In this document: positions 18,660 through 27,810 of the stretch, in pieces | Position numbering within the stretch: the stretch's first letter is position 1 | Layout: each line of letters opens with the position of its first letter | Assembly (NCBI RefSeq): GCF_014652895.1 | Contig: NZ_BMZR01000003.1 | Location: forward strand, 124,001 to 188,000 | DNA from: Psychrobacter glaciei | Lineage (GTDB): Bacteria; Pseudomonadota; Gammaproteobacteria; Pseudomonadales; Moraxellaceae | Length of the DNA stretch: 64,000 nucleotides | Reading direction: 5' to 3' | Position numbers and translations under genes: made by a program | The notes under the pieces: model-generated | The model's database searches: none | The model's input: the letters and a program-made list of their open reading frames with translations, nothing else | Told to the model about the DNA's origin: nothing

Positions 18660-20321
18660 TTATATTTTCATCCCGACGGCTTTATTTGCAGCAGCTAAAG
18701 CAGCGACGTTGGTGATAGGACGAGATTGACTGCCTTCAACCAAATGATTGGTCTTCGTCTGGGTGTATAGCCCTTTGGCGAAGCGAGTACTGTCATCGCG
18801 CTCAGTCAGTGTATCCGTATAATACCAATCGCACTGGCAGGCCTGCTCGGTGATATCAAGTAGCATATACCCATGATCGGTTTGATTGTTAAACTTCTGA
18901 TGGGGATTAGCCTCTGCTCCATTGTCATTTTCAGGGAAGGCAAGGGACGTCAGAGCAGGGCAAACGAACTCGACGGCCAGCGACCCTGCACCAGTATTTG
19001 GGTTGTAGCTGCTAGCATCGAATGGGTTTTTACAGACATCAAAAGCGAAGGAAGCGTGATAATCGCCAGTCAGCACGACGGTGTTATCGATATTGTTGTC
19101 TTCAATAAAATTGAGCAGACGATCGCGCGCACTGGCGTAGCCATTCCAAATATCTCCGGAGTTGGTCGCAGATGCACCTCTGAACGGCGCTAAAATGACT
19201 TGTTGTCCCAGTATTTGCCATGTCGCATCGCGGCGCTTTCCCTCTAGCATATTTAGATAGAGCCAGTTTTCTTGCTCAAGTCCTAGCAGTTGACGCTCAG
19301 GCTCATTACTGGCTGCCGCATCTAGCTTTTCACGGCCAAATATACGCGTGTCTAGCATATTTAGATCAAACAACTTACCAAACTCAAAGCGTCGATAAAT
19401 CCGCAGCTGACTGTCGAGCTCGTTGCTACTATCGTCACGGATAGGCATCCACTCGTGATAGGCGCGAACCGCTGACATTTTGCGCTCTATATAGCTGCCT
19501 TTACTGTCAGTATGGAACCTAGCGCCACCCTTCCATGAGTTGTCTGCAATCTCATGATCGTCCCAAACGGCGATAAAGGGATGTTGGCGATGACATTCTT
19601 GCAAGTCAATATCAGTGCGATAGCAGGCGTAGCGACGACGATAATCTTCTAAGCTAATGATTTCATTCTTTGGGTCTATCGGACGCTCTTCTATCAAGGA
19701 TTGATCGCGATAAAACCCCTCTGGATACTCATAAATATAGTCACCCAAATGCAATACGGCTGATATATCTGCTTGTTTAGCGATATCTGCATAGCCGTTA
19801 AAATAGCCATAACCATAATTAGAGCAGGAAACCACTGCTAAGCGCACGCGATCTACTTCGCTGGCTGGCAAGTCTGCATTGGGTATCGTGCGCGTGCGAC
19901 CGATAGGGGATGTATAGCCTAAAGCTTCAAAAGCGTAATAGTAAGTGGTATTAGGTTGGGGAAGCTTTGGGTCGACTTTGACCGTAAAGTCAGACTCTAA
20001 GGTGGCTAATGCTCTGCCGCTAGCGACAATGTTTTTGAGCTCTGGATCTGTCGCGATGACATATCCGACTGGAATGCTAGTGGCACTGATACTGCCGTCA
20101 TTGGTGATTCGTGTCCACAGGATCACTCGATCATGCAAAGGGTCACCGCTGGCGATACCGTGTACGAAAGGTGCTGCACCTTGATAACCTAAATCGTCTA
20201 CCTTATCTAAGGTATTCGAATTGGTGGAGTCATCGTCTGATGAGCAAGCACTTAGCTGGGTCAACAAAGTACCTGCTACGGTCACCTGACCGCCTAGTTT
20301 TATAAACTCACGTCTTTTCAT
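18660..20321 (-). CDS. phoD: Alkaline phosphatase D-type phosphoesterase, exported
   Basis: A metal-dependent phosphodiesterase/phosphomonoesterase of the PhoD family, probably freeing phosphate outside the cytoplasm. The N terminus has a Tat-like motif (MKRREFIKLGG) and a lipobox-like LTQLSACSS, so it may be an exported lipoprotein. A PhoD N-terminal domain follows (FVHGIASGDPLHDRVILWTRI), then the metallophosphatase core with the conserved VSCSNY, LHLGDYIYEY, AVWDDHEIADN and TGDYHASF motifs. At 553 residues it is typical. With glpQ and creBC nearby, it suggests a neighbourhood concerned with phosphate scavenging. Confidence 0.94.
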   Translation of the reverse strand: MKRREFIKLGGQVTVAGTLLTQLSACSSDDDSTNSNTLDKVDDLGYQGAAPFVHGIASGDPLHDRVILWTRITNDGSISATSIPVGYVIATDPELKNIVASGRALATLESDFTVKVDPKLPQPNTTYYYAFEALGYTSPIGRTRTIPNADLPASEVDRVRLAVVSCSNYGYGYFNGYADIAKQADISAVLHLGDYIYEYPEGFYRDQSLIEERPIDPKNEIISLEDYRRRYACYRTDIDLQECHRQHPFIAVWDDHEIADNSWKGGARFHTDSKGSYIERKMSAVRAYHEWMPIRDDSSNELDSQLRIYRRFEFGKLFDLNMLDTRIFGREKLDAAASNEPERQLLGLEQENWLYLNMLEGKRRDATWQILGQQVILAPFRGASATNSGDIWNGYASARDRLLNFIEDNNIDNTVVLTGDYHASFAFDVCKNPFDASSYNPNTGAGSLAVEFVCPALTSLAFPENDNGAEANPHQKFNNQTDHGYMLLDITEQACQCDWYYTDTLTERDDSTRFAKGLYTQTKTNHLVEGSQSRPITNVAALAAANKAVGMKI

Positions 20322-20372
20322 CTATCATCCTTGATATAAAGTGAATTTCATTTACACCTAATTTATACGAGT

Positions 20373-20403
20373 AAGCTGGGTTAAGCAATCGCTAACCCAG
20401 CTT
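20373..20403. terminator. Hairpin between the lipoprotein gene and phoD
   Basis: The perfect 11-base stem AAGCTGGGTTA / TAACCCAGCTT has no clear T-run on either side. It could be a weak terminator for the minus-strand lipoprotein gene or an mRNA stabiliser. Confidence 0.5.
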
Positions 20404-20469
20404 GTGTCAATATTAATATCTATGTCGAAAATACATTGTCAAAAATGTATTTGACTACTTATTAAAAGT

Positions 20470-20859
20470 TTATTTGGTGAAATTTGCATAACATGTTTGT
20501 AGAGATTTGGCGACGACTCTGGTTACCAACTGTGTGCGATACTGTGTGTCTATCGCTGCATTACCTAATTCAACAAGGGTCACTTGTTGCGGGGCTTGCT
20601 CACTGACACAGCCACAGACATTGCTTTTTATGGCTTCTTCTTGCGTTTCAGTCATGGCTACACTGGCAATGCGCCAAGCGCTTTGATTTTCAATCTGACT
20701 ACGGCACTGATTATCAACCGCTGCTTTAAATACGTTCATACCGATATTGTTTGCTGTGCCAATCGCATTGCCAGCATTAGTATTCATACCGTCCGTCGTT
20801 GTGCAACCCGCTAGGGCAAAAGTAGCAAGCATAGCCGTTGAGATTAATATTTTTTTCAT
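20470..20859 (-). CDS. Small putative lipoprotein (129 aa)
   Basis: Function unknown. A lipoprotein signal peptide (MKKILISTAMLATFALAGC, lipobox LAGC) places it in the envelope. The mature part has four Cys residues (in NQCRSQ, NVCGCV and QTCYAN) that could form disulfides in the periplasm. It is transcribed toward phoD from its own upstream region. Similar small lipoproteins are common in Moraxellaceae, but I can name no function. Confidence 0.75.
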   Translation of the reverse strand: MKKILISTAMLATFALAGCTTTDGMNTNAGNAIGTANNIGMNVFKAAVDNQCRSQIENQSAWRIASVAMTETQEEAIKSNVCGCVSEQAPQQVTLVELGNAAIDTQYRTQLVTRVVAKSLQTCYANFTK

Positions 20860-20975
20860 GGGTTAGTCCTTTAAAGTGTCGATGCCATCTAAAACTGTAT
20901 ATTATCAGCAAAACCTAATAATGACACCATTAACCAACTGGCTTATTTTAACTTCCAATTATGTGGTTCATAAAA

Positions 20976-21005
20976 AAGCCAGCTAAGTAGTTACTTAACT
21001 GGCTT
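20976..21005 (-). terminator. Terminator of the DUF697-like gene
   Basis: The stem AAGCCAG...AGT / ACT...CTGGCTT is followed on the minus strand by a run of T. It lies about 35 bases past the stop at 21039. Confidence 0.75.
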
Positions 21006-21038
21006 GATATAGATGTAAACGAGATTGCTCAATTTGTC

Positions 21039-21554
21039 TTAGACATTCTTACCGTGTTGCTTTTGCTGAATGTCTTTTGCCAATTTATAACATTCTTCGA
21101 TATGATCATTCGCGATTTTTTTGAAAATCATATAGCCCATCGTAGCAGCAACCATTTGGCCACCTAACGGGATGAATTTCGTCACTTGCTTGGCAGCGAT
21201 ACGACCGCCGAAGCCTTGTACGGTCTTTTTGACGATACCGCGCGTCGCCATTAATCCTGCAAAATCGACAGTACGATCTTTTAGAGCACCCCAATGAATC
21301 GCGCGTGACTCTAGGTCAACTGCTGATTGACGTCCTTCAATCAAGCCAAAGCGTTCACTGATTTCTGGTAATAGCTGAGTAAGCATGCCCGCATCCACAG
21401 CGACATCAAAAAATGGCACAGGAATGATGGCGACACCGGCAGAATATTTGGCGCGTTTTTTGACCAGCTTTTGGCACTCTTTTTTGACTGTTTCCAAATC
21501 TAAGCTAGGATCGATAGTATTTGGTAGTTTTTCAGCGGTTGGTGTGGTTTTCAT
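21039..21554 (-). CDS. DUF697-like protein (171 aa)
   Basis: Function unknown. The segment AGVAIIPVPFFDVAVDAGMLTQ followed by LLPEISERFG resembles the start of DUF697 domains, and IPLGGQMVAATMGYMIFKKIA near residue 140 resembles their end. These domains are often attached to GTPases or stand alone as membrane-associated proteins. Here the domain stands alone with a short charged N terminus. Two weakly hydrophobic stretches could associate with the membrane. The family assignment is from memory of the pattern and needs a profile search. Confidence 0.6.
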   Translation of the reverse strand: MKTTPTAEKLPNTIDPSLDLETVKKECQKLVKKRAKYSAGVAIIPVPFFDVAVDAGMLTQLLPEISERFGLIEGRQSAVDLESRAIHWGALKDRTVDFAGLMATRGIVKKTVQGFGGRIAAKQVTKFIPLGGQMVAATMGYMIFKKIANDHIEECYKLAKDIQQKQHGKNV

Positions 21555-21874
21555 AACGCATCCTTATAAATAGTTAAAATAAAAAAATCAGATTAAAAGT
21601 CTCAATAGATAGCAAGTCTCTCAGTTGGTTACTATTTTATGGATTTATAAGAGGCATACAATCATTGCTTTGTAGCAAAATGCAGAAAAATACGGTCACT
21701 ATGCACCGTTTTTGTAAATGCACAGTTATGTGCGCTAGATAGGTAAGCGTGGATAACTTGTTTTATGCAGGCAATAAAATATGATTTATTGCAATGTAAT
21801 GCAATAAAAAATGATATACAGAGGCATTATAAATTACCATTGTGACCCTTTGCTAAAGCCAGTAGAATAGCCTC
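21555..21874. other. Divergent intergenic region upstream of recJ, no gene seen
   Basis: These 320 AT-rich bases hold the promoters of recJ and the divergent DUF697-like gene. Three short repeats of GCAATGTAAT/GCAATAAA type lie near 21770-21810, but no gene is seen. Confidence 0.4.
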
Positions 21875-23686
21875 ATGCTAAATTTAACCCCCCGTTATAC
21901 CAGCACTCGCATCGACGAGTTGCCCACCGCGTTGCAACCACTTGCTGCCCAATCATTAACGATCGCTCGCTTATATGCAGCTCGCGGTATTACCCAGCCT
22001 GATGAGCTTGAGACTGGCCTGTCAGGTCTATTGCCTGCAGAGATGCTGCATGGCGTCACAGAAGCAGTGCGTCTATTAGACGTGGCTATCGATGACGGTC
22101 AGCGTATCCTTATCGTGGGCGATTTTGACTGTGATGGCGCGACCAGTACCGCGCTGATGATGCGTGCACTCACAAAAATGGGCGCAGTCGTCGACTTCCT
22201 AGTACCAGATCGCTTTAAATACGGTTATGGTCTGACGCCAGAGATTGTCGAATTAGGCATTAAGACGTATCAGCCAGAGTTGATTGTCACCGTAGACAAC
22301 GGTATATCAAGTCATGAAGGCGTGGCACGTGCGCAGGCCGATGGCATCACTGTGATTATTACGGATCATCATCTGACGACCAAAGAGACGCCACCTGCTG
22401 AAGCGGTGGTCAATCCCAATCAGCTCGACTGTAACTTTACCAGTAAAGCGCTCGTAGGGGTCGGCGTGGCATTTTATGTGCTCGGACGCTTAGCCAAGCT
22501 GCGCCGTGAAGCCGATAAATCTACCGTGCAAGTCAGTCAATATTTGGATTTGGTGGCGCTTGGGACGATTGCTGACGTTGGTGTGCTGGATAAGAACAAC
22601 CGCATCTTAGTGCATCATGGGCTAGCGGCTATCCAGCAAGGACGCTGCTGTCTGGGTATATTGGCACTGCTTGAGCAAGCAGGTCGTGATCCTAAGAAGA
22701 TGCAGGCGCAAGATTTTGGTTTTGTGTTAGGGCCTCGTATCAATGCTGCCGGACGTATGGACAATATGCGCATCGGTATCGAGTGTTTGTTGACCGAAGA
22801 CTGGAGTACGGCGCAGCGCTTGGCGCAAGAGCTTGAGCAGCTAAACCGTACCCGTCGTCACGTAGAAGGTGAGATGCGCGCGCAAGCGGATAGCATCGTA
22901 CAAGCATTAGCTGCTACTAATAACGATAATGATGCTGACGAAAGCGGCGATACTATTATTCAGCATAACACTGAGAGACAGGCTGTTAATAATCAAGATC
23001 GTAGCATTATTTTATATCAAGATGACTGGCATCAAGGTGTTATCGGTATCGTCGCTGGACGTTTAAAAGAAAGTCATTATTTGCCCAGTATCGTTTTTGC
23101 GCCAGCAGATACAGAGCGTACAGGTGACGACGATGCCATTAAAGGTTCTGCGCGGTCTATCGCTGGCGTGCATATTCGTGATGCGATTGAACTAGTTGCT
23201 GAGCGCCATCCTGACTTAATCAGCCATTTTGGTGGTCATGCGATGGCAGCAGGTCTGACCTTGAAGCGTCGCAACTTTGAGGCATTTGCCATAGCGTTCA
23301 ATGACGTCATGGCAGAGATGGAGGATGACGTATTTGCAGAGCAGAAGTTCACTGATGGAGCGTTGCAAGCAGGCGACTTTAGCTTATGGTTCGCTGAGCA
23401 TTTGGCCAATGCCAGTATTTGGGGTCATGGCTTTGCACCGCCGATATTTGATGGGGTATTCGAAGTATTAAGCTTTAAGGTATTAAAAGACAAGCACCTT
23501 AAACTATCACTGCGTTATCCTGATGTGCAGTATCCGATTGAAGCGATTCATTTTAACTTCGATAGCGAGGCATGGGACTATCGTGCCGAAAAAGTGCACG
23601 TGTTATTTCAATTGGATATTAATGAATGGAATGGCAAACAAAGTCTGCAACTGATGGTAAGGTACTTAGCAGTCGTTAATGAATAA
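21875..23686 (+). CDS. recJ: Single-stranded-DNA-specific 5'-3' exonuclease RecJ
   Basis: Degrades single-stranded DNA in recombination and mismatch repair. The DHH phosphoesterase core shows motif I in VGDFDCDGATSTALM, the Asp in TVDNGIS, and the DHH motif in VIITDHHLTT, followed by LVGVGVAFYVLGRLA. The DHHA1 domain begins near residue 370 with the DDWHQGVIGIVAGRL and FGGHAMAAGLTL motifs. A C-terminal OB-fold follows. At 603 residues it is slightly longer than the E. coli enzyme. The extra part is a hydrophilic insertion near residues 350-370 (NNDNDADESGD). The ribosome binding site is weak. A hairpin terminator follows. Confidence 0.97.
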   Translation: MLNLTPRYTSTRIDELPTALQPLAAQSLTIARLYAARGITQPDELETGLSGLLPAEMLHGVTEAVRLLDVAIDDGQRILIVGDFDCDGATSTALMMRALTKMGAVVDFLVPDRFKYGYGLTPEIVELGIKTYQPELIVTVDNGISSHEGVARAQADGITVIITDHHLTTKETPPAEAVVNPNQLDCNFTSKALVGVGVAFYVLGRLAKLRREADKSTVQVSQYLDLVALGTIADVGVLDKNNRILVHHGLAAIQQGRCCLGILALLEQAGRDPKKMQAQDFGFVLGPRINAAGRMDNMRIGIECLLTEDWSTAQRLAQELEQLNRTRRHVEGEMRAQADSIVQALAATNNDNDADESGDTIIQHNTERQAVNNQDRSIILYQDDWHQGVIGIVAGRLKESHYLPSIVFAPADTERTGDDDAIKGSARSIAGVHIRDAIELVAERHPDLISHFGGHAMAAGLTLKRRNFEAFAIAFNDVMAEMEDDVFAEQKFTDGALQAGDFSLWFAEHLANASIWGHGFAPPIFDGVFEVLSFKVLKDKHLKLSLRYPDVQYPIEAIHFNFDSEAWDYRAEKVHVLFQLDINEWNGKQSLQLMVRYLAVVNE

Positions 23687-23738
23687 GGATGTTACCTTAT
23701 TCTAAGACTACGAAAAGACAATAAAAGACAATAATAGG

Positions 23739-23771
23739 GCGTCAACTGTGTTTAAGGTTGACGCTTTTTTA
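23739..23771 (+). terminator. Terminator after recJ
   Basis: The stem GCGTCAAC / GTTGACGC is followed by six T. Confidence 0.85.
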
Positions 23772-23783
23772 ATATTGGCATTG

Positions 23784-23957
23784 TAGGGCGTGTCTTCATT
23801 TCAGAAATGGCGATAAAAATGAGATAAATTGCCGTCAAACAAGAAAAATAGCGTAGATAATATCGGGATATTAACAAGCTATTTGACGATGTTTGGCAAG
23901 ATTTAGCCATTTTTAGCCCATTTAGATGACTATCGAGTGAATTGAAGACACGCCCTA
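23784..23957. repeat. MITE-like element family A, copy A2
   Basis: A 174-base element with ends TAGGGCGTGTCTTCA and (reverse complement) TAGGGCGTGTCTTCA, flanked by TA. The inner half (TTTGGCAAGATTTAGC, then CATTTTTAGCCCATTT) is shared with the copy at 60290. It ends five bases before the stop codon of the TRIC-type gene at 23962. Confidence 0.85.
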
Positions 23958-23961
23958 GGGT

Positions 23962-24627
23962 TTAATACTTCCATTCAAGAGCAGGGAATTGCCAATCGTA
24001 GCGAATGGCGAGCATTCTTAACGTAAAAATCGTAGTCATGGCAGAGATGTCAGCAATCCAATCCGCCACGCCTAAATTGTGCAGGGCAAAGTATAGAATG
24101 CCGCCTGTTAAGGCTGCGGTGATATAAATCTCTTGCTGTAGCACCAGCGGAATCTCATTGCAAATCATATCGCGGATGATGCCGCCGACAATAATAGTAA
24201 TCACCCCAAGTAATAACGCCACAGGCACATTGGCGCCCATGCTATCGGCAACCTTGATACCAATCAAGGTAAAGGCTGACAGACCAATGGTATCGGAGAG
24301 CTTGAGAAATCTATCGACGCGTCTTGAATTAGGACGAAAAAATATTTGTGTCGCTAATGAGCAGAAGGTGATGACGGTCAAGTAGCTCATATCCACCATC
24401 CAAAACAGCGGATGACGATCCAAAATCACATCACGGACGGTGCCGCCGCCGATAGCGGTCACGATTGATACCAACAAGCAGCCAAAAACGTCAAATTTTT
24501 TATGTTTTGCTAAGATAGTCCCTGAGATACTACAAGCCACAATGCCGATCATGTCAAACAAGTAGAGCAAAGAACGCGGGTCGAACGTCGTGATCAGTAC
24601 CGTAGGGTCCAATGCGATAGCCAACAT
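23962..24627 (-). CDS. TRIC-type cation channel family protein (UPF0126), copy 1
   Basis: An inner-membrane protein of the YadS/YicG family, related to trimeric intracellular cation channels. The 221 residues hold about seven membrane segments in two repeats. Each repeat has the family's glycine-rich kink (GCLLVSIVTAIGGGTVRDVILDR and GVITIIVGGIIRDMICNEIPL). It is full length. A second copy of the same family lies directly upstream (24717-25370), and the two are probably cotranscribed. A MITE ends just downstream of the stop, so the transcript end may lie in that element. Confidence 0.88.
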   Translation of the reverse strand: MLAIALDPTVLITTFDPRSLLYLFDMIGIVACSISGTILAKHKKFDVFGCLLVSIVTAIGGGTVRDVILDRHPLFWMVDMSYLTVITFCSLATQIFFRPNSRRVDRFLKLSDTIGLSAFTLIGIKVADSMGANVPVALLLGVITIIVGGIIRDMICNEIPLVLQQEIYITAALTGGILYFALHNLGVADWIADISAMTTIFTLRMLAIRYDWQFPALEWKY

Positions 24628-24716
24628 GTGCGAATCTCAGTAAGTTTTTATGATGATTGGCTAAGCATTATAAGCGAATATAAGAGAGGTTGCTTTTTAA
24701 ACAATCCAAATCCGTC

Positions 24717-25370
24717 TTATTTAACCAAGCGAATAGAAGGCAGGTGCCAATCAAAGCGCAACGCTAACATTCGCACTGCAAAGATAACGCCCAGCATAAC
24801 AAATTCATTCAATCCGGCATCCATACCCAAACTGTCAAGCAGCAAATAAGTGACCGAGCCTACAATACTTGCAGAGATATAAATCTCGCGCTGGAGCACC
24901 AGCGGTATCTCATTACAAATAATATCACGTAGCATACCGCCAATGATGGCTGTCCAAACACCCATCATAATGGCAATCACGGGCGACATATCTTGGGTCA
25001 ATGCTATTTTAAAACCAATAACGCTAAAGGCAGCTAGCCCAATGGCATCAAAGAGTTTGAGCGCATTATCAATCTTGTGATACAGATGAAAAAATATCTG
25101 TAAGATAAGGGAGGTGACGGTGATGACAATCACATAGTTAAGATCGGTCATCCAAAATAGCGGATGGCGATCTAGCGCCATATCGCGTAGCGTACCACCG
25201 CCAATGGCATTGACCATCGAAACTAAGATGCAGCCAGCAATATCGAAGCCTTTATGTTGGGCGAGCAAAGTACCAGCGATAGCACAAGCAATCACACCAA
25301 CCATATCGAGCAAATACAGCAGAATATCAGGAAAAATAAAATTATTCATCATAGCGTTATTTGGTCTCAC
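24717..25370 (-). CDS. TRIC-type cation channel family protein (UPF0126), copy 2
   Basis: Paralogue of the gene at 23962 with the same two-repeat layout (GCILVSMVNAIGGGTLRDMALDR and GVWTAIIGGMLRDIICNEIPL). The frame begins with GTG at 25370, overlapping the stop of the upstream DMT transporter gene by four bases (GTGA). ATG codons at 25352 and 25349 are alternative starts. The overlap suggests translational coupling with the transporter. The two copies differ throughout, so the duplication is old or they were acquired separately. Confidence 0.85.
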   Translation of the reverse strand: MRPNNAMMNNFIFPDILLYLLDMVGVIACAIAGTLLAQHKGFDIAGCILVSMVNAIGGGTLRDMALDRHPLFWMTDLNYVIVITVTSLILQIFFHLYHKIDNALKLFDAIGLAAFSVIGFKIALTQDMSPVIAIMMGVWTAIIGGMLRDIICNEIPLVLQREIYISASIVGSVTYLLLDSLGMDAGLNEFVMLGVIFAVRMLALRFDWHLPSIRLVK

Positions 25371-26503
25371 CCATCTTTGGCAAATAGTACCAGTCCCAAC
25401 ATAATCAGCCCAATACCGACCAACCCCAATGTGGAAGGTATCTCGTTGTTGAGCAATAATATACCGCCTATCAAGGCAAATATCACCTCGCTGGCTTGGG
25501 TAGAATCAACGCCCGCAACCTCACTTGAGGTAACTGCTTGCTCACGCGCATACAAAAATATGGTGGTCGCTGCCACACCCGCCAATAGAGCAACGAGCAA
25601 CGTATTGAATATTTGCGAGACTTGCGGTCGATCAGGGCGCACTATAATGCCTAAAAACATCCAAAATGGCAAACTCCCGAGCGTCATTAGCCATACTTTA
25701 TTAAAGGCATTTTGCAGTAGCGTGGTTTCGATAGAAGGAATACGAGCAATTAGGTTTTGTAAGGATGATGTTGCCGTCTCACTTTTATATGTACTATCGA
25801 TATCGGTAGCATCATATGTGGCAGCTGGTAAATCATAGGCTTCAGATATGAGTGGCTCATTATTATTGAGATTGTCTCTTTTAGCCTTTAACGCCGCTGC
25901 TTCTTGTAGATGAGTATTACGCTGGCGAGCATTATGAGACGCTTGCCAAACCAATTGATTGCCAATGGGATAGCTAAAAGCGGCGATGAGAGCAGGTAAT
26001 GCGCCATAGAGCAGCATATCAGACATGGGGACGGCGTCAGCATCGACTATGGCCGCCGCGTGCAATCCTTCGCTGACATTGACCAGTACCACTCCGATAA
26101 AGACAATAACGGCATAAACGATGAATTTTTTATCAAAACGTTGGCCAAATGCCAGTAAGACGAGCAGGCTAGTCACGACGGTAAACATAAAGGTGGCTGC
26201 TACCACCCAACCGGCGACATGGTCGGCGGCATAGCAAATACCCGTATAAAATAGCCCGAACCCGATACTGCCAGTCACGCACCAAAAACCCCAATGCTGT
26301 AGAAAAATTCTCATTAGCGCTTTGATACGACCAAAACCATGCTGCATGACAATAATAGCGGTGATAATCAACCACATAAAGACATAGCGGAGACTGGCTG
26401 ACCAAAACCAGTGACCGCCTGCATCACTCATCAGCTCGTTTAAAATAAAAGTGGAACTAAAGAACGCACCTGCCAACAAGCCGAGTAAAATGAGTTTGAC
26501 CAT
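25367..26503 (-). CDS. DMT-superfamily transporter, multidrug-efflux-like
   Basis: An inner-membrane exporter of the drug/metabolite transporter superfamily with about ten membrane segments (for example LILLGLLAGAFFSSTFILNELM at the N terminus and ALIGGILLLNNEIPSTLGLVGIGLIMLGLVLF at the C terminus). It resembles the 'multidrug resistance efflux transporter' family. A hydrophilic cytoplasmic loop of about 75 residues (about 190-265) splits the two halves and is longer than usual. It is the first gene of a probable three-gene operon with the two TRIC-type genes. The substrate is unknown. Confidence 0.82.
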   Translation of the reverse strand: MVKLILLGLLAGAFFSSTFILNELMSDAGGHWFWSASLRYVFMWLIITAIIVMQHGFGRIKALMRIFLQHWGFWCVTGSIGFGLFYTGICYAADHVAGWVVAATFMFTVVTSLLVLLAFGQRFDKKFIVYAVIVFIGVVLVNVSEGLHAAAIVDADAVPMSDMLLYGALPALIAAFSYPIGNQLVWQASHNARQRNTHLQEAAALKAKRDNLNNNEPLISEAYDLPAATYDATDIDSTYKSETATSSLQNLIARIPSIETTLLQNAFNKVWLMTLGSLPFWMFLGIIVRPDRPQVSQIFNTLLVALLAGVAATTIFLYAREQAVTSSEVAGVDSTQASEVIFALIGGILLLNNEIPSTLGLVGIGLIMLGLVLFAKDG

Positions 26504-26852
26504 CCCTGTATCCTTACCGTTGGCTATATGTCCGTTCGTTTAGGGTCTGTTGAACATTCAAATATTAGGACTGCTGATCGCTAAAATCGCTCCAAACCTT
26601 TTATCAAATCAGGCGTAAACTGACGATAATGTCGAGACCTTAGTTAGGTTTACAACAACGTTTGGGGCGATTTTAGCATCAGCCTTTCAGGGCAGGACTA
26701 TTTTTTGCCAATACATGGCGAAACTGTCTACCCTAGAATGACTAGGCGTCAAAAATTTCACTGCGTATTGTCTGAAAAATAGCCACTGCCAGTTCCACAT
26801 TTGAATGTTCAACAGACCCTAGTAATTTTTACCTGCTTTTTTATGTGCTTTT
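26504..26852. other. Intergenic region between queE and the DMT gene, mostly a MITE
   Basis: Of these 349 bases, 281 are the family B element at 26541-26821. I see no gene. Confidence 0.75.
26541..26821. repeat. MITE-like element family B, copy B1
   Basis: A 281-base element with perfect 19-base terminal inverted repeats TAGGGTCTGTTGAACATTC / GAATGTTCAACAGACCCTA. The outermost TA may be the target duplication. It has no coding capacity. The inner sequence (for example GGACTATTTTTTGCCA) is shared with the copy at 37223-37491. Confidence 0.9.
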
Positions 26853-27584
26853 CTATTTACCTTTAGCATCTGCCCAAATGATTTTGTGCAATTGTAATTG
26901 AAAGCGGACAGGCAAGGCATCAGCCAGCATCCATTCAGCAAGTTCTCGTGCTAACACAGGTACGTCAGGGCTAAACTGTTCATCGATATCATCGGCGACG
27001 TTAAACATCGGCGAAAACCAAACGGTTCCGACCAATTCATTTAGCTTATGCTCGATTAGCATAGCTTGCGCCCAGTCGTAATCTTTACGGTTCATGATGA
27101 CAAACTTGATTTGGTCATGCTGAGTAAGATGGTCCAAATTTGACCATAAGTTTTTATCGACCTCGCCTGAGCTTGGTGTTTTAAGATCCATCACCTTGCT
27201 GACCGCTGTTGGTACGTTTTCTACCGTGAGCGCGCCTGCGGTTTCAAGGGATATCTCATAATCATCGCTCAGCAAACGTTTCATCAATTCAATGGCATTC
27301 GGCTGTGCTAATGGTTCGCCGCCTGTCAGACAAATACGCTTGCAAGGATAAGCTTTGATGGTTTCTATAATGGTCTCTAGCGACTGACGTTCGCCGCCCG
27401 TAAAGGCATATTCGGTATCACAATAGACACAACGCAGCGGGCAGCCAGTTAGACGCACAAATATCGTCGGCAAGCCTGACGTTATCGCCTCACCTTGCAA
27501 AGAGTAAAAAATTTCAGTCAGACGTAATCCTGCTTCAGGATCAGTGACAGGAATAGCGGCGGTGCGTAATGGTGATTCACTCAT
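26853..27584 (-). CDS. queE: 7-carboxy-7-deazaguanine synthase
   Basis: A radical SAM enzyme of queuosine (preQ0) biosynthesis that forms 7-carboxy-7-deazaguanine from carboxytetrahydropterin. The 243-residue protein has the FeS-cluster Cys triad C48, C52 and C55 (CPLRCVYC), the N-terminal LRLTEIFYSLQGEA typical of QueE, and the LTGGEPL motif that binds SAM. No other queuosine gene is in the window. It is monocistronic; a MITE lies just past its 3' end. Confidence 0.95.
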   Translation of the reverse strand: MSESPLRTAAIPVTDPEAGLRLTEIFYSLQGEAITSGLPTIFVRLTGCPLRCVYCDTEYAFTGGERQSLETIIETIKAYPCKRICLTGGEPLAQPNAIELMKRLLSDDYEISLETAGALTVENVPTAVSKVMDLKTPSSGEVDKNLWSNLDHLTQHDQIKFVIMNRKDYDWAQAMLIEHKLNELVGTVWFSPMFNVADDIDEQFSPDVPVLARELAEWMLADALPVRFQLQLHKIIWADAKGK

Positions 27585-27731
27585 AATATGTCAAATACAG
27601 TTAAAGGTTGATAAGGCGATCAGGCACTTATCAATCGTAATAAAAAAGGCAGATGGTTGTGTGGGTGTTTTTATGTTTGCATAAAGCCAAACCAACAAAG
27701 GATTATAACGTAACGCCTTATATTAAGCTGC

Positions 27732-27766
27732 AAAAAAGATGCTGGAGTCATCCTCCAGCATCTTTT
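27732..27766 (-). terminator. Terminator of dapD
   Basis: The stem GATGCTGGAG / CTCCAGCATC is flanked by A-run and T-run, so it may act in both directions. Confidence 0.88.
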
Positions 27767-27810
27767 TATAAAACAATATTATTTAACAAATAATGGTACG
27801 TGCTAAATAT

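Noticed and set aside
25254..25838. Open frame of 194 codons opposite the DMT transporter gene
   Set aside because: It lies antisense to hydrophobic membrane-protein codons, a common source of long false frames.
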